From: Gimibacter soli | GTDB lineage: Bacteria > Pseudomonadota > Alphaproteobacteria > Sphingomonadales > Kordiimonadaceae | DNA length: 64,000 nucleotides | Assembly (NCBI RefSeq): GCF_028463845.1 | Contig: NZ_CP116805.1 | Coordinates: 62,001 to 126,000 of the forward strand | Reading direction: 5' to 3' | In this document: positions 25,887-34,379 of the stretch, piece after piece | Layout of the letters: each line of letters starts with the position of its first letter | How positions within the stretch are numbered: the first letter of the stretch is position 1 | Notes under the pieces: model-generated | What the model was told of the DNA's origin: nothing | Databases searched by the model: none | Seen by the model: only the letters and a program-made list of their open reading frames with translations | Translations under genes and position numbers: made by a program

Positions 25887-26981
25887 ATGATTTCACGTGA
25901 TGACAGCCTCATCGGCAGTGCCCCTGCCTTTCTCGATCTCATCGACCAGGTGAGCCGCGCGGCCCCGCTTGACCGGCCCCTTCTGGTGATCGGCGAACGC
26001 GGCACCGGCAAGGAACTGATCGCGGCGCGACTCCACTTCCTGTCGAACCGCTGGGACAAGGCCTACCAGAAGCTCAATTGCGCGGCGCTGCCTGAAACAC
26101 TCCTTGAAAGCGAGCTGTTCGGCTACGAGCCCGGCGCCTTCACCGGTGCCGCCAAGCGCCGCGCTGGCCGGTTTGAAGCCGCGCACGAAGGCACGCTGTT
26201 CCTTGATGAAATCGGCAACATGAGCCTGAACGCGCAGGAGAAGCTTCTGCGCGTCATTGAATATGGCGAGTTCGAACGGGTCGGTGGCACCGAAACGCAG
26301 CAGGTGGACGTGCGGGTGATTGGTGCCACCAACATCGACCTGCCTTCCGCCGCCGACAATGGCAAGTTCCGCCATGACCTTCTGGACCGACTGGCTTTCG
26401 ACGTGCTCACCATCCCGCCCCTGCGCGCCCGGCCTGAAGATATCCCGGAACTTGCCGAGCATTTCGGGCGCAGCATGGCGCACGAATGCGAATGGCCAAC
26501 CTTTCCAGGCTTCACCGGGCGGGCGATGGACCAGCTGGTCAGCTACGACTGGCCCGGCAATATCCGTGAACTGAAGAATGTGATTGAGCGTGCGGTCTAT
26601 TCTGCGTGGGACGGCGAGGACCCGATTGACGCAATTGTTTTTGACCCTTTCAAAAGCCCCTTCCGCCCGCGCGGCACTACATCGGCAGTTGGCAGCAGCA
26701 AGACATCTATACAAACCGAACGTTCGGTTGATATATCAGCAACACACCCTGCGTCGAATGGTGAACGTGCCCTGCGGGACGGGATCACCACTCTGGGGGA
26801 TGGTGGCTCGGTCGACTACCGCGCGGCTGTTGCCGCCGCTGAGCGCGATATATTGGAAGCTGCCCTCAAGGCCTGCCGTTATAACCAGCGGGCCGCCGCC
26901 GACCGGCTCGGCCTCAGCTACGACCAGCTCCGCCATGCCATGAAGAAGCACGGGCTGACAGGCCCGAGCGAAGCCGCTTGA
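25887..26981 (+). CDS. pspF: PspF, sigma-54-dependent activator of the psp operon
   Basis: 364 residues from the ATG at 25887; a TTG nine bases upstream is the alternative, and neither has a strong ribosome site. It lacks a receiver domain, as PspF does. The AAA+ domain has the Walker A GERGTGKE, the sigma-54 loop GAFTGA, the Walker B TLFLDEIGN and the arginine region; a Fis-type helix-turn-helix closes it (LKACRYNQRAAADRLGLSYDQLRHAMKKHG). A disordered linker of about 60 residues separates the two, longer than usual. It is divergent from pspA and its sigma-54 promoter. Confidence 0.95.
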   Translation: MISRDDSLIGSAPAFLDLIDQVSRAAPLDRPLLVIGERGTGKELIAARLHFLSNRWDKAYQKLNCAALPETLLESELFGYEPGAFTGAAKRRAGRFEAAHEGTLFLDEIGNMSLNAQEKLLRVIEYGEFERVGGTETQQVDVRVIGATNIDLPSAADNGKFRHDLLDRLAFDVLTIPPLRARPEDIPELAEHFGRSMAHECEWPTFPGFTGRAMDQLVSYDWPGNIRELKNVIERAVYSAWDGEDPIDAIVFDPFKSPFRPRGTTSAVGSSKTSIQTERSVDISATHPASNGERALRDGITTLGDGGSVDYRAAVAAAERDILEAALKACRYNQRAAADRLGLSYDQLRHAMKKHGLTGPSEAA

Positions 26982-27013
26982 TCGCACCGCCCTCTCCGCG
27001 CATAGTGCCGCGC

Positions 27014-27373
27014 ATGAGCCAGCATATCTTCATCGAGCGCCGCCAGGCCAAGCGCAACAAGCCCCTTCTTACGGGCCGCACCATCTTCATGCTGGTGCTT
27101 GTCTCTATCGCGGCCCTTGCCGCCTTCCGCCTGTGGATCGGCAACCCTGAAGACGCCCTTTGCGAAGGCGCGTGCGACCAGAGCCATGACCTGCGCATCC
27201 TGATCACCGGCTTCTTCATGATGTTCGCCATCATCATCGCCGCTGGTGGCGTGCTCGGCCTCATCATCGGTTTCCTGCGCCGCCGGCACCGGTCAGACGG
27301 GCTTGATGCCCTGATCGCGGACGCCGGCAAGGAAATCGGTTCGGAAAGCGACCCACGCGACCCCCGCGCTTGA
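27014..27373 (+). CDS. Small inner-membrane protein, unknown function
   Basis: 119 residues from the ATG at 27014 (MSQHIFIERRQAKRNKP). A basic N-terminus precedes two hydrophobic segments (TIFMLVLVSIAALAAFRLW and LITGFFMMFAIIIAAGGVLG, then LIIGFL) separated by a loop with two cysteines (LCEGACDQSHD). The tail is charged. I do not recognise the family. It follows pspF by 32 bases in the same direction and might be co-transcribed with it. Confidence 0.65.
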   Translation: MSQHIFIERRQAKRNKPLLTGRTIFMLVLVSIAALAAFRLWIGNPEDALCEGACDQSHDLRILITGFFMMFAIIIAAGGVLGLIIGFLRRRHRSDGLDALIADAGKEIGSESDPRDPRA

Positions 27374-27403
27374 CAGCCCTGCCCCTGCGCCGCAGCATGG
27401 CGG

Positions 27404-27433
27404 CGGGCCAAACTTGTTGGGGGATATCATGCG
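27404..27433 (+). repeat. Shared leader element, copy 1
   Basis: The block CGGGCCAAAC (27404-27413), four spacer bases and then TGGGGGATATCATGCG (27418-27433) span the ribosome site and start codon of the amidohydrolase gene. The same two blocks, in the same order but with a seven-base spacer, precede the S9 peptidase gene on the other strand at 33845-33877. Confidence 0.8.
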
Positions 27434-29096
27434 TCATCTCTGGAAAGCCGCGGTCGGGCTGTCGTTCCTGCTTGCTGCCTGTTCGGTTGAAAGCGAGGTA
27501 GAAACACCGCTTGCCGACACCATCATCTGGGGCGGGCCGGTCTATACGGCAGATGACGGCAATCCCACGGCTGAAGCCGTTGCCATCAAGGACGGGCGCA
27601 TCATGGGGGTTGGCAACCGCGCCGATATCGCCCTGCTGGTCGGCCCAAGCACCCAGATAATCGATCTGGCGGGTGCAGCCCTTTTTCCGGGCTTCACTGA
27701 TTCCCACGCGCATCTGGATGGTATCGGGCGGCGTGAACTGACGCTCGATCTTACCGGCACCGCCTCGGTTTCCGACCTGCAGGCCCGGCTGCAGTCGTGG
27801 CGTGAGGCGCACCCTGAAGATACCATCGTCGCCGGCCTCGGCTGGATCGAAACCCACTGGCCCGAGAAACGCTTCCCGACCGCCGCCGATCTTGACCTTG
27901 CCATCGCCGATGTACCGGTGATCCTGTCGCGCGCTGACGGCCATGCCGTGATCGTCAACAGCGCCGCCCTCAAGGCTGCGGGTATCACAGCCGATACCGA
28001 GCCTCCCTTCGGCGGCGATATCCTGAAGGACGAGGCCGGCGAGCCGACCGGCATGCTGATCGACAATGCCATGGGCCTTGTGCAGAAGCTGATCCCCGAA
28101 CCCGGTGCGACCGAGCAGACGAAATTCCTGAAAGTCGGCGCCGAGCTTTATGCCCATCGGGGCTGGACCGGCATGCATTATATGTCCGCCGCCTGGAGCG
28201 ACGTGCCGCTCCTGACTGACCTTTCCTCCTCGGACGAGGTTGGCATCCGCGTCTATGTGGTGCCGGACGGCGCCCGTGCGGGTGCCCTTCTTGAAGACGG
28301 CCCGGTCACCAACGAGAATGGCCGTATCATCACCCGCGCCATCAAACTGTATGTGGACGGCGCGCTTGGCTCACGCGGGGCTGCGCTTCTGGAGCCCTAT
28401 GCCGACGCCCACACCAGCGGCCTGATGCTGATCAGCGAGGAAGAAGCCAAGGGCTATATGCGCAAGGCGCTGAAACACGGCGTGCAGGTAGCGACCCACG
28501 CCATCGGCGACAAGGGCAACCGCGTGCTTCTGGACTGGTACAAGGATGTGCTGAAAGGCAAGCTGGATGATGACCTGCGCTGGCGGATCGAGCATGTGCA
28601 GGTGATCACCGACGAAGACGCCCCCCGCATGAAGGCGATGGGCATCATCCCCTCGATGCAGCCGAGCCATGTGATCAGCGACATGCATTTCGCGCCCGCC
28701 CGGCTGGGGCCGGACCGTATCCACGAGGCTTACGCATGGCGCACCGTGCTGCGGGCCGGTTCGATCATCGCCGGCGGCTCCGACGCGCCGGTTGAAAAGG
28801 GCGATCCGCTTGTCGAATTTTATGCCGCCATCGGCCGTACCGATCTTTCGGGCTATCAGGGCCCGGACTGGCAGGCCGATCAGGTGATGACGCGCGACGA
28901 GGCGCTGAAGGCCTTCACGATCTGGCCGGCCACAGCGAGCTTCCAGGAAAAGGATATCGGCACCATCAGCATCGGCAAGAAAGCGGACCTCACCGCCTTC
29001 AGCGTGGATCTGATGACGGCGCCGCTGGCTGACATTCCGAACGGCCATGCTGTACTGACGATGGTGGACGGCAAGGTCCTGTTTCAGAACCGGTAG
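27429..29096 (+). CDS. Amidohydrolase family 3 (YtcJ-like) lipoprotein
   Basis: 555 residues from the ATG at 27429, with GGGGGATATC ahead. A lipoprotein signal (LSFLLAACS) anchors it to the membrane via the Cys. Then come the amidohydrolase landmarks: the metal-binding HxH in FPGFTDSHAHLDG, the conserved GLGWIETHWPEKRFP, DGALGSRGAAL, VATHAIGDKGNR, WRIEHVQ and the late GSDAPVEKGDPL Asp. YtcJ relatives hydrolyse amides or formamides in a metal-dependent manner; substrate unknown. Its last 13 bases overlap the convergent MipA-like gene. The leader is duplicated upstream of the S9 peptidase. Confidence 0.93.
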   Translation: MRHLWKAAVGLSFLLAACSVESEVETPLADTIIWGGPVYTADDGNPTAEAVAIKDGRIMGVGNRADIALLVGPSTQIIDLAGAALFPGFTDSHAHLDGIGRRELTLDLTGTASVSDLQARLQSWREAHPEDTIVAGLGWIETHWPEKRFPTAADLDLAIADVPVILSRADGHAVIVNSAALKAAGITADTEPPFGGDILKDEAGEPTGMLIDNAMGLVQKLIPEPGATEQTKFLKVGAELYAHRGWTGMHYMSAAWSDVPLLTDLSSSDEVGIRVYVVPDGARAGALLEDGPVTNENGRIITRAIKLYVDGALGSRGAALLEPYADAHTSGLMLISEEEAKGYMRKALKHGVQVATHAIGDKGNRVLLDWYKDVLKGKLDDDLRWRIEHVQVITDEDAPRMKAMGIIPSMQPSHVISDMHFAPARLGPDRIHEAYAWRTVLRAGSIIAGGSDAPVEKGDPLVEFYAAIGRTDLSGYQGPDWQADQVMTRDEALKAFTIWPATASFQEKDIGTISIGKKADLTAFSVDLMTAPLADIPNGHAVLTMVDGKVLFQNR

Positions 29097-29842
29097 CTGA
29101 CACCCGCAACCGCCGACCAGAGCGTGCTGTCGGAAACGATGGGGCTATCCTTGATGTCGCCCGGCAGCACCGATAGCTCGGTGCTTGCAAATGCCGCCCA
29201 TTTGCCGCCGATCCGGTACACCACATTGACACCGGGGCTGACGACGAGCGCGCTGCTGCCGGTATAGGCCGGGCGCAAGGCTGTCGCCTCATCCGCGCGC
29301 ACACCATAATAATAGTCCGTGAAGCTCGCCGATTGCCGCTCGACCGTGACGACCGGCGTCACGATCCAGCGGTCGCCGATCATATGGCTGCGGCTGACTT
29401 CAAGCCGCAGGACCGAGCCGCTGTGCTGGCCGAGCGTATCCCAAAGCCCGGTAAGGCTGACGGTGCCAAGGCTGCCTGTGTAGGTCGCCGATACGCCGGC
29501 TTCAAGCGTGGCATTACGGTCCGCCATACCGGCAAGCGCCGGTGAATCGTCCGCCTCGAACCCGTCGAACCGCGGCGTGGCGACCAGCGCAAGCTCAAGC
29601 CCTGCTGCGGGCTCGAAGCCGACGGTCAGGCCGCGCGGCGAGAATTTCACATGCTTGCTCTCATACGCCACATAGGGCACCGGCAGGAACTGCGTGCCCC
29701 GCCCCGTTTGTGCCCGGTCGCTGGCGATGAAGGCGGCACCAAGGCTCCATGAGCTGGTGTCGTCATCAGCTGCCGCCGACAAGAAAGGTGCGGCCGAAGC
29801 CGCACCGAAAGTGAACAAGGCTAGGAGGGAACGTTTCATCAT
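29084..29842 (-). CDS. MipA/OmpV-family outer-membrane protein
   Basis: 252 residues with a signal peptide (MMKRSLLALFTFGAASAAPF, cut near AAAD). The mature part alternates hydrophobic residues as a beta-barrel does and ends in AVAGVSYRF, the aromatic C-terminal residue needed for outer-membrane insertion. The pattern RGTQFLPVPYVAYESKHVKFSPRG fits MipA/OmpV proteins, which include scaffolds for murein enzymes and porin-like proteins. It overlaps the end of the amidohydrolase gene, tail to tail. Confidence 0.85.
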   Translation of the reverse strand: MMKRSLLALFTFGAASAAPFLSAAADDDTSSWSLGAAFIASDRAQTGRGTQFLPVPYVAYESKHVKFSPRGLTVGFEPAAGLELALVATPRFDGFEADDSPALAGMADRNATLEAGVSATYTGSLGTVSLTGLWDTLGQHSGSVLRLEVSRSHMIGDRWIVTPVVTVERQSASFTDYYYGVRADEATALRPAYTGSSALVVSPGVNVVYRIGGKWAAFASTELSVLPGDIKDSPIVSDSTLWSAVAGVSYRF

Positions 29843-29902
29843 CTGTCTGCTTTGCCCGAGATAATCGTTCCCTTTACGCGCGCTAATGCCGCGCGGATCA
29901 CA

Positions 29903-31783
29903 TCAACCTGCAAGTTCGCCAGCAATCCAGCGATCGACCTTCTTCTCGAGGATATCGAGCGGCAGGCCGCTGTCCTCAAGGACCACATCGTGGAAAGCCC
30001 CGATCCTGAACCGGTCGCCCATCGCCGCCCTGGCGCGTTCGCGCAGTTCAACAATCTTCAGCATGCCAAGTTTGTAACCAAGCGCCTGACCCGGCCACAC
30101 GACATAGCGTTCGATCTCGGCTGTAGCTTCATCCACATGCGAGCCTTCGGTTGATGCCATATAGTCGATGGCCTGTTCGCGGGTCCATTTCTTGGCATGG
30201 ATACCGGTATCGACCACCAGCCGCACTGCGCGGTGCAGTTCGGCCTGCAGGCGGCCGAGATCACCGAACGGGTCGTCCTTGTAAAGGCCCATTTCCTTGG
30301 CCAGCAGCTCGGAATAAAGGCCCCAGCCCTCGCCAAAGGCGTTGGAATAGAGGGTCGACATCAGCAAGGGCACATCCTTGCCAAGGCCAAGTGCTGTCTG
30401 GAAATGGTGGCCGGGCACGGCTTCATGATAGACAAGCGTGCGCAGCGTGTAGGACGGCCAGGTCGCCGTGTTTTTCAGATTGATCCAGAAAGTGCCGGGA
30501 CGGCTGCCATCCAGTGACGGGGCATCATAGAAGCCGCCAGTGGCGCTGCCTTCGTTCTGCTTGGGCACGGCGCGCACCACGACCTTCTGGGTCGGGATCG
30601 TGTCGAACCATTCAGTCATCATCGGCATGATCTCGTCCATCCAGCCGTTGAGCTTGGCAAGGATTTCTGCCTTGCCCTCTTCGGTGTTCGGATAGAGGAA
30701 TTTCGGGTCCTTCAGAAGGCCCTGCATGCGCACGCCCACCGGGCCTTCGCTGAGGCCTTGCGCCTTCAGGATCGCATCCATCTCCGCCGTGATGCGGGCG
30801 ACTTCGGCAAGGCCAATATCATGCACCTGCGAGGCCGTAAGGTTCGTATCCGTCATCTGGTGAACGAGTGACTGGTAAAGCTCCACGCCCTTGGGCAGGC
30901 GCCAGATACCGGCATCATGCACGGCTTCGGGCTGCTGCTGCTCAAGCGCCAGTTTCAGGCGGGCGTTGGCCGGCAGATAGACGCTGTCGATCAGGCCAAT
31001 GGCCTTCTCCACCCGGTCGCCGGGTTCGATGCCAGCGGCTTCAATCTTCGATTTGAAGGTGGCAATCAGCGGGTGATCGGCTGCCGGTTCCACGCTCTTG
31101 TCGGCAAGCGAGGCAAGCGCCTTCGTCAGGATGAAATCGGGGGCAATCACGCCCTGCTCGCGCGAGGCGGCAAGGGATTCGATCGCGCCGTCCACGGCTG
31201 CACCGTAACGCTCCAGCCGCTGCAGCCACATATCGGCGTCTTCCGCCGTCTTGATGGCATGCTGCTGATCCAGAAGGTTCGTCACATCAAGCTGCGGCCC
31301 GCCAAGCTGGGTGACAGGATAAACGGTGAACCAGCTGCCATAGGTGCCCATGATGGCGCCGTAAGGCACGATGCGGCCCGGCGCAATCGCCTTGTCGAGC
31401 TGGCTTGTCAGCGTCTCGAGATAAAGCTTCTGCTGCGGGTCGAGCTTGTCTGTGGGTGCCATGCGCATGCGGCCGAGAAGTTCCTCGAACGCGGTGCGGC
31501 GGGCAGCTTCCTCACGCGGGCCGGTGATGTTGAGGGCGCCGGCATAGCCGACACCCGCCACATCTTCTGACACGCCATAATAGCTCGCCATCTGCGGCCA
31601 TTCGGAGAAATAGCTGACCTCCATGCCGTGCATGAGACCGGCGAAGTCCTGCTCCGCCGTGTCGCCAGCATGCGACATTTCGGTCGCTGACGGCTGGTCG
31701 TTATTGTTGGCCGCCTTGTCACCACCCTCGCCGCATCCGGCGAGGGCAAGGGCTGCAGCGAGCCAGACTGTATGACGATTCAT
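29903..31783 (-). CDS. DUF885-family lipoprotein, putative metallopeptidase
   Basis: 626 residues from the ATG at 31783 (MNRHTVWLAAALALAGCGEGG), with AAGGA upstream. A lipobox LALAGC anchors it. The family motif is YHEAVPGHHFQTALG, an HExxxGH-type zinc-site pattern, with a downstream Glu in FGEGWGLYSELLAKEMG. DUF885 proteins are thought to be M13- or M3-like peptidases, though few have been characterised. Its start is five bases from the stop of the S9 peptidase, so the two form an operon for peptide breakdown. Confidence 0.9.
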   Translation of the reverse strand: MNRHTVWLAAALALAGCGEGGDKAANNNDQPSATEMSHAGDTAEQDFAGLMHGMEVSYFSEWPQMASYYGVSEDVAGVGYAGALNITGPREEAARRTAFEELLGRMRMAPTDKLDPQQKLYLETLTSQLDKAIAPGRIVPYGAIMGTYGSWFTVYPVTQLGGPQLDVTNLLDQQHAIKTAEDADMWLQRLERYGAAVDGAIESLAASREQGVIAPDFILTKALASLADKSVEPAADHPLIATFKSKIEAAGIEPGDRVEKAIGLIDSVYLPANARLKLALEQQQPEAVHDAGIWRLPKGVELYQSLVHQMTDTNLTASQVHDIGLAEVARITAEMDAILKAQGLSEGPVGVRMQGLLKDPKFLYPNTEEGKAEILAKLNGWMDEIMPMMTEWFDTIPTQKVVVRAVPKQNEGSATGGFYDAPSLDGSRPGTFWINLKNTATWPSYTLRTLVYHEAVPGHHFQTALGLGKDVPLLMSTLYSNAFGEGWGLYSELLAKEMGLYKDDPFGDLGRLQAELHRAVRLVVDTGIHAKKWTREQAIDYMASTEGSHVDEATAEIERYVVWPGQALGYKLGMLKIVELRERARAAMGDRFRIGAFHDVVLEDSGLPLDILEKKVDRWIAGELAG

Positions 31784-31788
31784 CGGGA

Positions 31789-33849
31789 TCAATCCTTCTT
31801 GGCGTCGTCTTTTTTCACGTCATAGCGTTCGAACCAGGCGAGGATATGACCGATCTTCTGCACGAGGTTCGACGGACGCGCGGCGATGCCATGGCTGGCG
31901 CCCGGGATCTTCACCATCGCGGCATCGATCTTCCGGTATTTGAGCGCCTGATAATATTGCTCGGTTTCCGACATCGGGGTGCGGTAATCCACCTCGCCTG
32001 TCATGATCATGGTCGGGGTCTTCACATTGCCGACATAGGCAAGCGGCGAATGCTTCCAGAGATCCATCGGCTCGTCCCACGGCGTGCCCTTCAGCCAGTA
32101 TTTGCTGTAGTGCAGGTACCCGTCCGAGGTCAGCGAGAAGGACAGCCAGTTGATCACCGGCTTCACCACAGCCGCCGCCCGGAAGCGGTCGGTATGGCCG
32201 ATGATCCAGGCCGACAGCACGCCGCCGCCCGAACCGCCGGTTACAAACAGGCGTTCTTCATCGATGAAGCCCTTGGCGATAGTGGCGTCCACCGCATCCA
32301 TCAGGTCGTTATAGTCCTTGCTCGGATAATCGCGGTCGATCAGGTTCGAGAAATCCTCACCGTAAGAGGTCGAGCCGCGCGGGTTGCCATACACAACCAC
32401 ATAGCCTTTGGCCGCAAATGCCTGCAGCTCAGCCGAGAAAGCCGGGCCGTATGCGGCGAATGGGCCACCGTGGATTTCCAGAATCAGCGGATATTTCTTG
32501 GTCGGGTCAAAGTCCGGCGGGGTCACGGTCCAGAACTGGATGTCGCGGCCATCGACCGACGACTTGAACGACAGTTCCTCAACCTTGCCCAGCGTCTTGT
32601 GGCCAAGGAGGTCTTCATTGAGCGCGGTCAGAAGCTTCGGCTTGCCGCCCTTGCCGACAAGGGCGAGGTCCGCCGGGCGGTCGGTGCGTTCCATGGTGAT
32701 GACAACGCCACCCGGCACGGCCACGAACTCGCCGCTCGTGTACGGGCGTCCGATCGACTGGCCACCCAGTTCATCGGTCAACACGCTGCGCTTGCCCTTG
32801 AGGTCCACATTGGCGACCAGCGCCTTGCCGTGATCGTCGTAGGAAACATAGAGGCTCTTGCCGTCCAGCGCCCATTCGAAGTCATTGATACCACGGTCCA
32901 GATCATCGGTCAGAGCCTGCGGCTTGCCGCCGCTCAGATCCATCACATAGAGCTTGTTTTCGCGGTTGCTGCGGGTGTCTTCATCGAAGCCCATCCAGGC
33001 CACGCGCTTGCCATCGGGCGAGATCGAGGGGCGGAAGTCGGGGCCTTTGCGGTCTGTCAGCTGGCGGATGTCGCCGGTTTCCACATTCACGGCATAAAGC
33101 TCGGACTCACGGCCCGCATATTCGGCGTCCTTGATGCGCAGGCTGCCGAACAGGATTTCCTTGCCGTCTGCCGTCCACGCAAGGCGGCCGCCGTGCTGAT
33201 AGTCGCCGGAGGTGACCTGACGCGGGGTGCCACCGTCAGCCGGGATCACATAGATATGGCTGTAGGCCACATCGAAATAGCCTTGCCCGTCACCGCGATA
33301 TTCGGCGGCTTCGATCACTTTCGCAGGACCTGCCCATTTGGCGCCCTCGGGCTTTGCCGGCATGCCCTTGAAGAGCGGCTTCTTCTCGGCTTCGACATCC
33401 ATCACGAAAGCAATCGACTTGCCGTCGGGTGCCCATGCGATCTGGCCGAAACCATCCTGCAGGTTGGTGAGGCGGGCGGTATCGCCGGTTTTCAGCCAGC
33501 GTACATAAAGCTGGTTGCTGCCTTCTTCGTTCGAGATATAGGCGAGGCGCGTACCATCGGGCGAAAGGCGCGGGCTGCGATACTGTTTCTCGCCCGATAG
33601 AAGCGGATGCTGCGCCGAGCCATCAAGCGGCGCGACCCACAGGTTGATCCGCGTGCCATCGGTCATGATGTCGCTGGAACGGCGCTCGTAAACCACCGAT
33701 TTGCCGTCCGGCATCAGTTGCGGGCCGGCGGCATATTCGATGTTGAACATGTCTTCAAGTTCAATGAACTTGCCCTTCGCTGCGTCGTCGCTGACGGCGG
33801 CCGGTGCCAGAATGATGCTTGCAAGAATTGCGGACTTTAAAAGGCGCAT
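31789..33849 (-). CDS. S9-family prolyl oligopeptidase / acylaminoacyl peptidase, exported
   Basis: 686 residues from the ATG at 33849, with GGGGGATATC ahead. A signal peptide (MRLLKSAILASIILAPAAVS) precedes an N-terminal beta-propeller of WD40-like PD40 repeats (for example PDGKSVVYERRSS, SPDGTRLAYIS, SPDGKRVAWMG) and a C-terminal alpha/beta-hydrolase. The nucleophile is Ser540 in VTGGSGGGVLSAW, with Asp in GEVDYRTPMS and His in PGASHGI. Such enzymes cut short peptides or acylated N-termini. It heads the operon with the DUF885 lipoprotein; the pair suggests periplasmic peptide use. Confidence 0.95.
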   Translation of the reverse strand: MRLLKSAILASIILAPAAVSDDAAKGKFIELEDMFNIEYAAGPQLMPDGKSVVYERRSSDIMTDGTRINLWVAPLDGSAQHPLLSGEKQYRSPRLSPDGTRLAYISNEEGSNQLYVRWLKTGDTARLTNLQDGFGQIAWAPDGKSIAFVMDVEAEKKPLFKGMPAKPEGAKWAGPAKVIEAAEYRGDGQGYFDVAYSHIYVIPADGGTPRQVTSGDYQHGGRLAWTADGKEILFGSLRIKDAEYAGRESELYAVNVETGDIRQLTDRKGPDFRPSISPDGKRVAWMGFDEDTRSNRENKLYVMDLSGGKPQALTDDLDRGINDFEWALDGKSLYVSYDDHGKALVANVDLKGKRSVLTDELGGQSIGRPYTSGEFVAVPGGVVITMERTDRPADLALVGKGGKPKLLTALNEDLLGHKTLGKVEELSFKSSVDGRDIQFWTVTPPDFDPTKKYPLILEIHGGPFAAYGPAFSAELQAFAAKGYVVVYGNPRGSTSYGEDFSNLIDRDYPSKDYNDLMDAVDATIAKGFIDEERLFVTGGSGGGVLSAWIIGHTDRFRAAAVVKPVINWLSFSLTSDGYLHYSKYWLKGTPWDEPMDLWKHSPLAYVGNVKTPTMIMTGEVDYRTPMSETEQYYQALKYRKIDAAMVKIPGASHGIAARPSNLVQKIGHILAWFERYDVKKDDAKKD

Positions 33850-33877
33850 GATATCCCCCACATGATTGTTTGGCCCG
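33845..33877 (-). repeat. Shared leader element, copy 2
   Basis: On the minus strand CGGGCCAAAC (plus 33868-33877), seven bases, then TGGGGGATATCATGCG (plus 33845-33860) include the ribosome site and start codon of the S9 peptidase. It repeats the sequence at 27404-27433 before the amidohydrolase gene. Confidence 0.8.
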
Positions 33878-33953
33878 GAGCCTAGCACCGGGTGAAGGGG
33901 TGTCAACCTCGGGCCGCCCGGCCCTGAACCAAAGCTATAGAGGGAAAGAAGTA

Positions 33954-34166
33954 ATGACCGCGAACGGGGATATGATCGGCGTGGGCGTTTCGCTTGTCGT
34001 GGCCGCCATCGGCTTCTGGCAGGAGCGTCGCTACACGCCGGGCAAACTGCCCCTGGTGCCGCCTTTTTTCCTGATGTTCACGGGTGCCCTTGGCGCCATC
34101 GTCTTCGGCGCCGACCTGATCACGGCGCTCACCGGTGTGACCTGGAGTCCCGGTTTCCAGCGCTGA
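33954..34166 (+). CDS. Small two-helix membrane protein
   Basis: 70 residues from the ATG at 33954, with AGGGAAAGAAGTA upstream. Two hydrophobic segments (MIGVGVSLVVAAIGFW and PPFFLMFTGALGAIVFGADLI) flank a basic loop (QERRYTPGKLP). No family recognised; proteins like this are often listed as hypothetical inner-membrane proteins. It is divergent from the S9 peptidase and stands alone; no plus-strand gene follows until 37415. Confidence 0.65.
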   Translation: MTANGDMIGVGVSLVVAAIGFWQERRYTPGKLPLVPPFFLMFTGALGAIVFGADLITALTGVTWSPGFQR

Positions 34167-34177
34167 TTTTTGCTGCA

Positions 34178-34222
34178 CAAAAAAAATGCGGAACCGCTCT
34201 CGGGGGAGGAGGACGGTTCCGC
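34178..34222 (-). terminator. Probable terminator of lepA
   Basis: On the minus strand GCGGAACCG and CGGTTCCGC (plus 34214-34222 and 34188-34196) form a perfect 9-bp stem with a 17-base loop and lead into A plus eight T residues. It lies about 160 bases past the lepA stop at 34380, so the lepA mRNA would have a long 3' tail. Confidence 0.6.
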
Positions 34223-34379
34223 GCGACACAGTCAGATCAAGGGAGCTAATTTGCTGTATCAGCAATACCCTTATACTACAGTTTGCGTTAACAGGCAGTA
34301 AATACGGACAAAAGCCGCTCAAAACTGGGTAAAGGTTCCAGTAACTACTGCCGCGAAAGCACGCCGATTGGGACGAAAT

